Below, one piece after another: positions 56,101-64,000 of a stretch of DNA of 64,000 bases. The stretch lies in assembly GCA_963971305.1 (NCBI GenBank), contig OZ020307.1:49845702-49909701 (forward strand), in the 5' to 3' direction. The notes under the pieces were generated by a model that did not search any database, was not told where the DNA came from, and saw only the letters and a program-made list of their open reading frames with translations. The DNA is from Arcuatula senhousia. Its lineage: Eukaryota; Mollusca; Bivalvia; Mytilida; Mytilidae. Within the stretch, counting starts at the first letter, position 1. Each line of letters starts with the position of its first letter. A program made the position numbers and the translations under genes.

Positions 56101-59100
56101 AAAATAAGAGTTATCAAATAGTACGCCCCGAAAGGAGATGTGTATATTTTTGTAGTACTATATACGCTACATTTTTCTTCAACGTCCGGTTTAGCACTCT
56201 TTTTCGGAACTTTCAGAGTCTTTAAAACGCTTTTTACTTTGAAAATTTCTCACGTCATTAAGCGCATGTGAGACCCACAGATAAAGCTAGTTGGTTTTAT
56301 TTTCGTAAAACAAAGTAAAAATGTATAAAATTGTTTCATAGACATTTTCTAAATTTATTTGATCTTGACAAATAATTGAAGTTTGGGAACGTTTTAGGTT
56401 AATCATACCTCAGTTTAGTCGAAGCAGATCACTTATGCTACCTAATAGTCGATGGTACGCCCTGATTCTAAATTCATAGTCGCTGCCGCTCATCATGTTA
56501 ATGAAAGGTGATTAACAAAAACACTGATGATCGGAACGCCTCCCTCATGATAACCTGAGGCGGCATCTTTTATTCTAAGCATATTGTCGGTACGATCTCG
56601 TTACATGTACCCTGAGTCTTCTTGGTGGCAACCTGATCGTCGTGGCGGCACCACAATGCCAGTCTTAGAGTTAACGTGGCTCCCTGATGCTAACCGGATA
56701 TTCGTGGCCGGGTACTGATGCTACCCGAACCGTCAGAGCGGTTCCCTGATCCTACGTGATTGTCGAGCACTCCCTGATATCTGCCTGATCATCAAAGCGG
56801 CTCTGTGATGCTAAATTGATCGCCGGGGTGGCATCCTGTTGCTATCCTCGTAGTCAAAGTGGCTCCCTAGTGCTACCATGATCGTCGAGGTGGCTCCTTG
56901 ATGCTAACCTGATAAACTGGCTGGACATCTGATACTTACCTGTAAGTCGAAACGGTTTTCACTCTGATCATCGGGGATGCTATCTGATGATCCTCTAAAT
57001 CAGACCGGTTATCCTATGCTATCTTGATCGTCAGAATGATGGCTCTCTGATGCTTAACTGATCGCCGAGGCGACTCCTTTATTCGAACCTATTACTAGTA
57101 GACGGAATGTTAAATGTTATTCAGGAATCGACTTACATCGATTTCCTTAGCAAAGCGACACGTCTGACGCAAAAATTGCTCACACAGGGTTATGTTGCTC
57201 CTCGGTTGCTGTCTTCACTCAAGAATTTTTACGGAAGACATCATGCACTTATAGACAAATATGGGATTTCGATCTCTCAGATGAATGCAGATGTTGGTTT
57301 GTCAAAGGGTGTTGTTTTGTCTTCCTTTACCGGATTTGACACGCTGAATGGACTATTGGCAACGAGACGGGTGTGTTATAGCAAGCAGGAACTGCTTATT
57401 CTTCCGGAGCACCTGAGTTCACTCTTTTTTCGACGGGAGTTCGCGTTGTTGATTGATATTCAGTTATTTTATGTTTCCATGTTTTGCATGTTGTCTGGTT
57501 TTGTCTCTACCCTTTTGGACCTTTGACATTCGGATACCCCATTGGTACCTCTGCTTCTTTCCTTATAGAGCCAAATTAAGATGCTTGTCTTAACCTGATA
57601 GCGCTGACGTTACAGTAAAAAAAGAGAACACATTGGAGCGTACTATACACGTTTGGACACGTTGAAGCGCATTGGACACGTTTGGGGATGGAGAATCATT
57701 TGGAGTGTTAAAAATGTTTACGAAATATACCAGGGGATATACTAATGGAAACGAGCACTTTCAGTCTGTTGTAGAAAAAACTGTAAATGTCTCTAACTTA
57801 AACTTCGTTATCTCGGGATTCTACATCAGTTATGGGATGGTATATTCCTGCCAAAGCAATGTGACTGGTGTAAATCCATAACGACCGTCCCTTAGCGTCT
57901 TTTGTAGATTTGCAACAACAATTGATACGCTTAATTCTCATCGAATAAACAGAAGATAAAATATAAAATAAAAACTTTCTTTTATTATAAAAGAAAAACA
58001 TCGTCAGGATCATATATTGCCCAATATTTATTATTTATTTAATTTCTCACTGTTTTCATGTTAATATGAGATAGGCATTGCTTTAATGCGAGCACAGCAC
58101 AATGCAGCATAAATATTAGTTGATCAGTTTTGTATTTCGAATACATCTACATATCTTTTGAGTTGAAAAAGGCTTCCCCCATACAACATGAATCAGCACA
58201 GATGGATCCTCTTTTTTGCCCTCATATGACGGAGTTCCGCTTCTCAATGGAAGAATAAATTTGTTAAAAATTCAGCATATAAGATCCTAAGGACCCCATT
58301 CCCAAAAAGACATGGACTCTTTTGATGCAAATGTTAACCGTTGTGATCTTTTCCTAAAACACGAACGATGCATGTGCGTTTTCGTTTAATAAGTTCCGAG
58401 TCACCCGAATGAAATGTTTTGATTGATAATTGATCATAATTTTGAGCCGAAGCAACAATGTCTTAAATTTTAGCGTCTTTGTATTTGTTAACATATTTTT
58501 TTCATAAAGAAATTAAACGCTTGATTTTGAATCGAAGTAGTCAAATAAGGTCTGAAGTCATCGTAGTTACCTTTATTTATTATGATAAGTTCATTTTTCT
58601 AACGTTCATTTTGGGAGGAGTGCGTGGTGCGAATGAGCGTTAAAAAGAAAATGCCTTAAACTAAATTAAATTTGTTTACCTAAAAAATGTAGTAACTCAT
58701 CGTCATCAGAATATTTTTCTCCCTGTTCTGTATTTACATAGATAATTTTTGGAAGGCGACTAGCAAAATTGGTAATTATTTTCAAATTCACACCGGACCT
58801 GTATTAATTGTGAGAAACATATCTGGACGAAAAAAATCAATATCAGCAATGGGCAAACTCTTCGCGGGAACTTGCCGTAGAGCTCTCCGCTCTCGCGGGC
58901 GCTTCGTGCTCGCTTTTATAGTACTATGATAAAGCTAATCGTGGTTGTATTCCATGTAATAATCCTATATGGGACCATGATTGGCACATTTTGCAAATTT
59001 TTCAGATATAAATGTCACTAAACTTCATTCATGACATTCAAATCTGACCTAAAAGAGCTTCAACCTTTCAGTATAGAGATTATAAGTGTCATTTACCAAA

Positions 59101-62100
59101 AAAAGTCAATCACATTAGTGTTAACCCCTTTCTATTTTGGCTGCGTTGCAATATATAAATATAGAAACGTTGTGTAGTTTACTTCATAAATTCAGCGGTA
59201 TGAGATGTATGATTTAATTGGAGAAAAACTAATTGAAGGGGTTGTAAACTCTCCCGTGTGGCTTTAAACGTGCATTGACACACAAATAATAAATTATTAG
59301 AGGGGACAGATCATAGACCATATTAATCTGCACATACAAGCTATTGAAATTGGTAATACCATACAAATAAAAAGTTTGAAAAAAGCTTTAATATACAGGT
59401 AATAGATTTTAATTTTAATTGAATTTTTTATTGCTTTTTAGTAGGAAGACCTTCAGATATTAGTATCAGTGAAAACATATCTGCACCTTTAGGATCAAAT
59501 AGAAGTGAGCTAGTGTGTACTTTCGTAAGGCCAAATACTTTGGATGAAGTAGTCTTTATGCATTTCAATGATTCTAATGTAATTGCAAAGTTTGTAATAA
59601 TCTTTGGGTCTTGGAAAAAAAATATTACAACCGAAGGACAATATTTAAAAGGCAGAGTTATTTTAGAAGGTGTGACTGACTTAATAGGATCAACGTCTCA
59701 AGCAAAGATGATATTTACAGATCTGCAGTGTATTGATGGGGGCAAATACTGGTGTCAGATTAAGTGGTACGTGGCTATTGAAGAAAAATATCTCACATCG
59801 GATTATACAACCATCAGAACAACTGGTAAGCTCATGTTCTTGGTTTTTTTCTAAAAAAAACTTTATGTGTGTCTAGCCAGATTAATCCATTTGAGTTATG
59901 TATCAGAATCATATAATGACTGTTCTTGCGATGTTTCAGACGCCGAAATAGAACCCGTGCGGGTTCCGGGTGGCGAATAGGCCCGCAGCAGCGCTAAGCT
60001 TGTCGGTAAAAGTCCACTAAAGAGCTCCCAGAAACCTGACATCGGGTCAGGCCGCTTTGCCCACAAAGCGACTGGGATGTGTGCCCCAGGTGGTTGAATG
60101 GGGCAGCCCTGACATCGAGAGATGCGGGGTCGTCAGGCGATAATGCGGAAATTACCTGACCGCAAACCATAGTGGTGCACCGTGTTGGGAAAAATGTCAC
60201 GTTCCTCGCACGTTAAAGAACCCTGCTGCAGGTCTCGGTAAGAGTAGGACCCGTAGGATCCCCATGCAGGAGGCGAAATTTCCCGTCCCTACCCATCACT
60301 CCTTTTTCCAGTGGCAGTCAAAACTCTCCTACCCGATTGGCCTTGTGTCCCCATTTCCTCCACTTCATCATCATTTTATGTTCATTGTATCACCACTTTC
60401 ATGTTCATCTCCCGGATATAGCCGAAATCGTGCTGCTTGGGAGTTAAGCAATAACTAACTAACTAACTAACCGAAATAGAATTGTTTATAATCATAATAG
60501 TGAGTTTTTTTATGACATTCAAACTTTTCACAAGGGAAACTTAATTTTTTCTAATGTTTAAACTGAAATCAAACTAAGGGGCAAGTATGTGACATTATTT
60601 AACTTCGTCTGTAAGATTGATCTCACAGTGGCCTTCAATGACAGTTAATATCCCTAATCTACGAATTCAAAGATAGCAATGATGGCAAAGTGACACGTCT
60701 GACACAAAAATTGTTCACACAGGGTTATGTTGCTCCTTGTGTGTTGTGTTCACCCGAGAAATTTGACGGAAGACATGATGCACTCATAGACAAATATGGG
60801 ATTTTTTTCTCTCAGATGAGAGCAGATATTGGTTTGTCATAGGGTTTTGTTTTATCTTCCTTACCGGATTTAACACACTGCATTGGAAATTGGCAGCGCG
60901 ACGGATTCGCTATAGCAGCCAGGAACCGTTTACTCTTATGGAAGATCTTGGTCACTCTCATTACGACTAGAGTTCGTGTTGTTTATTGATATTCAATAGT
61001 TTTTGTGTTTCCGTGTTTTATATGTTGCCTGTTTCTTCTTCCTGTCCTTGTTTGTGTCTACTGGTTTTGCCCTTTCGGACTTTGACATTCAGATACCCCA
61101 TTGGTAACTCCCTCAATCAGTTTCGAAAGAAATGCGTTTTCGCGTACAAATCTTATTGACTTTTAACGTCACGTGTGATAAAGACTATCTTTTAACCACT
61201 TTTAATGTTTTTGCAGAATAAAGATGAAATGTTGATATGAAACGAAAATTCTCGGTATTTTTTTTTCTCGGTAGTCTTACCAGAAAATCCCGTATCAATT
61301 GTGTATTCTAAGAACCAACAAGATAATGAAACAACGACAAATTCAACACCAACAGAAGATGTATCAAATACGACTTCTTCACGTGACTCAGCAACAACAG
61401 TTTCATCATGGAGTACTCCACAAACATCAGAAAATTCTACAGGGAATAGCGAGAACATACTAAAAGCTGGTGATTCATTAACTGTTTCTTGTTCTGGAAA
61501 TGTTGGACGTCCACCTGAACCTTTATTAGTTCAAAAGGTAAGAAAAGATGGAAGCTTTCTAAATACAACAGCCCTAGTCTATGCCACAGAGGAAATGAGA
61601 GAGAACTGCTCATACTTCTATAAGAGCACATTTTCGACGGAACTAACGGATGAAGACAATGGAGCGTTTTTTCGTTGTGGAGTACAGTCTCGTATCACTG
61701 AGCAGAATATGTATATTGAAACGGATCCAATAGATGTAAAGTGTGAGTAGATGTCGCTGATCACATTTACAAAGGCACAAAACATCTCTATTATCACAAC
61801 CGTGTTCTTAAACAGTTTTTTTATTAGTATTTTTTAAAGATGGGCTTAATAATCTCCATCAATGAATAAACAACTAAATATGCATGATGATAAATCAAAT
61901 AAAAATGACAACACGTGCACGAGATCAATTTGGAAATAATTGCAATTCTGAAAATGTGTCCACCGCTTCCAAAACAAATTTAAAATTGTAAATCATTGTT
62001 TGAATGTATAAACATATCGGGATTTTTTTTTATGTTTTGCAGATATAATGCAGCATGAAATTAGGAGGCATCCCTCATTAGTAACAATTAACGTATTCAA

Positions 62101-62942
62101 CCTAATTCGTAACATTTCAAATAACCGGACACACATTGCCAATAACAAGCTATTTACGTGTAATATTTATAATTCTTGCAAAGTTAAACCATTTTTCTTT
62201 AAAGAATCTTTAAATGAAACCTTACTCTTTAGATCCAGTACACAGACCGTCAATAGTTAAGAAAGAAGTCCAGCCACCTGATCTTTCTGTTGAAATATTT
62301 TGCATCAGTGATGGTAATCCTCCACCGAGCTATCAATGGTATAAACAAGACAATGGTGGTTTGGTACCGCATGAGTCTAGACAGAATATTACCATTTACA
62401 ATATCACTGACCCTAAAACTTATGTCTGTAAAGTGAAGAACGCAATTCAAGAAGTGGTATATACGAATGAAACAAAGATTGTTGTAGAAGCTCAAGGTTC
62501 GGTAATTTTGTTATTACTTGTTAATTATTTAAATTTTAAATAATCTTATTAGTTTCGCTGATGATAATTAGTTCTTATGCATTAATATATTATTATTCAG
62601 TTCTTGCATACTATGTTAAGATTTTGTAAAAGGTCATTTATATTGACTGACAGAAAAGACAAAGACTGTGTTATATTGCAGAAGGCATGTTTAAGGGGAA
62701 TGATGGTTTTTGGATTACTTTTATAAAGTATTTAAATTTTTGACATTAGTTGAAATCTTTTAGTTTTTTCGCTCATCTCAAAATAAAAAAAAACAGCAAC
62801 ACACTATAACTCTCTTAATTTTTTTTAATAAATAATGCACTTATAAATGTGAATGTTTTAGGTGCAACACAATCTTTCACATGGATTAGCAGCAGTACTG
62901 AGAAGTTTTCTACTATTGTTAACACATTGTCTACAACATCAA
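53060..62942 (+). CDS. Gene 2: IgSF receptor paralogue, partial at 3' end (visible span)
   Basis: Visible exons are 53060-53108, 59442-59825, 61275-61742, 62233-62496 and 62862-62942. They join in phase 1 throughout (1246 nt, 415 codons plus one base): signal peptide, V-like Ig, linker plus second Ig, third Ig, and first stalk exon. Each exon matches gene 1 in order, phase and sequence, from the opposite strand. By analogy with gene 1, where the next exon is 4.2 kb further on, the helix and tail lie beyond base 64000, so an inhibitory tail is not shown. The exon 62233-62496 has an altered donor (see that entry). Introns carry a long-TIR/LINE composite, a dispersed repeat and a truncated retroelement. 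Cell-surface recognition is inferred. Confidence 0.75.
53193..55978. mobile_element. Long-TIR DNA element (2.8 kb) enclosing a LINE fragment
   Basis: CAGGGGGTCCAATGTAATTG opens a TIR of about 480 bp; its inverse ends at 55978. CTAAA flanks both ends. The motif ttggtaagtg recurs several times near each end, perhaps as transposase-binding sites (inferred). The middle is occupied by a broken minus-strand LINE, not by a transposase. It lies in gene 2's first intron. Confidence 0.75.
54055..55440 (-). pseudogene. LINE-type reverse transcriptase, broken
   Basis: Minus-strand frames give, in order, PGTMVQKLYMSNL and YICPIYKSENPLKPENYRGI (RT motif 1 region), ACFLDFRKAFDRV, VGVRQGDIPSPNLFKFFIND, LLYADD (intact catalytic box), then CLDININKTKVVVF and a C-terminal CKFLSGVSKQTTNLAVLSEL. 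Several stops and frame changes separate them; the endonuclease and zinc-finger ends are missing. The clade was not determined. Confidence 0.8.
56440..57095 (+). repeat. Degenerate minisatellite (tgatcgtcgaggcggctcc)
   Basis: Imperfect units of about 40 bp built from ctgatgctaacctgatcgtc and gaggtggctccc follow one another; no coding frame is preserved. Confidence 0.6.
57107..57560 (+). pseudogene. Retroelement C-terminal fragment, 5'-truncated
   Basis: An open frame includes ATRLTQKLLTQGY and SLKNFYGRHHALIDKYGISI, the C-terminal part of the same RT family as 26735-27358, followed by the common tail (cggatacc ccattggtacc). The RT core is absent. Copies: 36705-37240 and 60690-61110. Confidence 0.65.
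57561..59441 (+). other. Gene 2 intron 1, distal part
   Basis: AT-rich, no gene. A GC-rich patch (tcgcgggaacttgccg, ctcgcgggcgcttcg) at 58861-58915 stands out but matches nothing else here. Confidence 0.4.
59442..59825 (+). CDS. Gene 2 exon 2: first, V-like Ig domain
   Basis: The acceptor is gctttttag and the donor is G|GTAAGC; 384 nt, phase 1-1. It encodes SDISISENISAPLGSNRSEL and onward, with Ig cysteines at about residues 42 and 121; the second lies in DGGKYWC. It differs from gene 1's exon at about 13 of 123 residues and is one codon shorter at the 5' edge. Read-through gives GKLMFLVFF and a stop at 59854, like gene 1. Confidence 0.85.
59945..60470 (-). repeat. Dispersed repeat B, copy 3 (inverted)
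   Basis: Inverse of 21390-21910, ending with (ctaa)n at 60452-60470. It sits between gene 2 exons 2 and 3. Confidence 0.7.
60690..61115 (+). pseudogene. Retroelement 3' fragment, copy in gene 2 intron
   Basis: agtgacacgtctgacacaaa, cagggttatgttgctcct, agacaaatatgggattt and the tail cagataccccattggtaac match 57150-57545 in order, with stops. Confidence 0.6.
61275..61742 (+). CDS. Gene 2 exon 3: linker plus second Ig domain
   Basis: The acceptor is ctcggtag and the donor is T|GTGAGT; 468 nt, phase 1-1. The S/T/N-rich linker is 14 codons shorter than in gene 1. The Ig part keeps the cysteines in TVSC and FFRC plus the extra cysteine in RENCS. GNVGRPPEPLLVQKVRKD and YIETDPIDVK are identical to gene 1. 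Confidence 0.85.
62233..62496 (+). CDS. Gene 2 exon 4: third Ig domain, unusual donor
   Basis: The acceptor is actctttag; 264 nt if it ends at CAAG|GTTCGG. Ig core: FCISDGNPPPSYQWYK and YVCKVKN. Compared with gene 1 (CAAG|GTAATT), five bases GTTCG sit between CAAG and GTAATT. Using GTTCGG keeps phase 1 but is a weak donor; using GTAATT five bases on shifts the frame into the next exon. Read-through gives GSVILLLLVNYLNFK and a stop at 62543. Identity with gene 1 here is only about two thirds. Confidence 0.75.
62862..62942 (+). CDS. Gene 2 exon 5: Ser/Thr-rich stalk
   Basis: The acceptor is aatgttttag and the donor is A|GTAATG; 81 nt, phase 1-1. The peptide begins GATQSFTWISSSTEKFSTIV and continues Thr/Ser-rich. 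Position and phase match gene 1's exon at 23936-24004. In the frame reached from the alternative upstream donor this exon is also open. Confidence 0.6.
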
Positions 62943-64000
62943 GTAATGAGATCATTCTTAGTTAAAGATGTTCATCTAATATATACCATCGTCATCCAAT
63001 TCTAAGCTATATAGGTGCTTTAATTGCTTAGAAGCAGCGTTCTTATTATCTTCGGTGCTTACACATCATGTATTGTTATCTTTTTTATTAAAAAAAATAA
63101 AATTTCATTTTCAACAAATGTTACAGTGAAATTTAACTCCGAAATGAGTTAACTGAGGTGCAAGCCATGGCGTATGTAGAGTTAATGGTTAATGTGTGAA
63201 TAGAAATTTTGATTCTCATCTAAACGCCTGTAGGTACAAGACATTGTTAAAAAATCTTATCGCTATTGCATTAGAGGCAAATATGCCAGTGTTTCATTGT
63301 AAATGCTTTGAGTGTAAATGTTAATGAGTTCATTGTTTTTGCATGCTAATTTTTATGTTATAACTGTTTCATTAGTGGGCACCTTCACTTTGGGGATTGA
63401 GATTCTGCGTGTCTGCCATATCTCCTGTGCAAATAACTGTGCAATATTGATTTTATCTTTTAACATATGTTATGTACTTAGACTTTGAATTAGGAGTACA
63501 AAATTACTTGAAAGTAAAATGTCGCGATTTGAAAAGAAAAATGTAATATATAACTAGGTTTCATAAGTACAAGTCAATCCTGGTTTTCGTTGTTTAGATC
63601 TTGTGATGTTTTTAATTAAAATATGACATGAAGAAAAAACTTATACTGTCTAGGTAAATGTTATTTGTATTGATTTTATTTCGAAACTTTTAACAGATCT
63701 GGAACGTTGAATTAATAGATCGTTGAATGCTAATTTTAACAGGTCGAAGATTCTGCCTTTTAAGGATAGTGTTTATGTCAAACTTTAAACCAACAGTTTT
63801 TGAGAGAGTATAATAACTAGGGTCACCAACACGTGCTTTTTATGAAATAGCTAAATAAAACACGACTCGCAAAACAAATCTTTAAAATGAGCGTAGAAAA
63901 ATTTAGTTGTTGTATTTGTATCAAGTTCATATTCAAAATAAACATATTAATGATACCATTTGACCCCCAAACAGCTTTGACAAGTATGGAGATTTTATGG
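62943..64000 (+). other. Gene 2 intron running off the window
   Basis: No next stalk or helix exon was found to base 64000. Candidate acceptors near 63694 and 63741 lead to stops or unsupported frames. Confidence 0.4.

Noticed and set aside
56521..56560. CTGATGA as a second hammerhead core
   Set aside because: No GAAA at suitable spacing and no flanking stems; it belongs to the ctgatg-rich minisatellite region.
58190..58239. Short hydrophobic leader (MNQHRWILFFALI) as gene 2's signal peptide
   Set aside because: It meets a stop directly and lacks a phase-1 donor; the exon at 53060-53108 has both the leader and the right donor.

Overview
This looks like a window of nuclear DNA from an invertebrate animal, most likely a bivalve mollusc and perhaps a mussel. 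It is AT-rich, has small exons with GT/AG introns, and is full of degenerate mobile elements. Several of these resemble the bivalve 'pearl' class: modules of about 150-175 bp in tandem, next to gtcc/gtct microsatellites, with a GC-rich terminal hairpin. No operons, bacterial genes, rRNA or tRNA genes were seen. The species is an inference.

The real genes are two paralogous immunoglobulin-superfamily (IgSF) membrane receptors arranged head to head. Gene 1 is on the minus strand, from a signal-peptide exon at 49,546 to a stop codon at 15,269. Its ten exons join in compatible phases into one open frame of 684 codons: signal peptide, V-like Ig, Thr/Ser/Asn-rich linker plus second Ig, third (I-set-like) Ig, two-exon stalk, one membrane helix, and a tail of about 210 residues with an ITIM-like VEYAVV motif. 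Gene 2 is on the plus strand from 53,060. It matches gene 1 exon for exon through the first stalk exon (62,942) and then leaves the window, so its helix and tail are not visible. The 3.5 kb between the two signal exons would be a shared promoter region.

By region: 0-15 kb holds a 21-bp minisatellite, small MITEs, a decayed zinc-finger/acidic ORF beside a cluster of promoter-like motifs (5.5-6.9 kb), and pearl-like elements (8.3-13.1 kb). 15-28.6 kb is the body of gene 1, with TTAA-flanked and 7-bp-TSD transposons and a dead reverse transcriptase in its introns. 28.6-49.5 kb is gene 1's long first intron. It contains a hAT-like element, several tandem-module elements, a nested stack at 40.6-45.8 kb and a LINE fragment. 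49.5-53.1 kb is the inter-gene region. 53.1-64 kb is gene 2, whose first intron carries a long-TIR element enclosing a broken LINE.

Both receptors would act at the cell surface. Gene 1's tail suggests phosphotyrosine-dependent, possibly inhibitory, signalling. The ligand and tissue cannot be told from the sequence.
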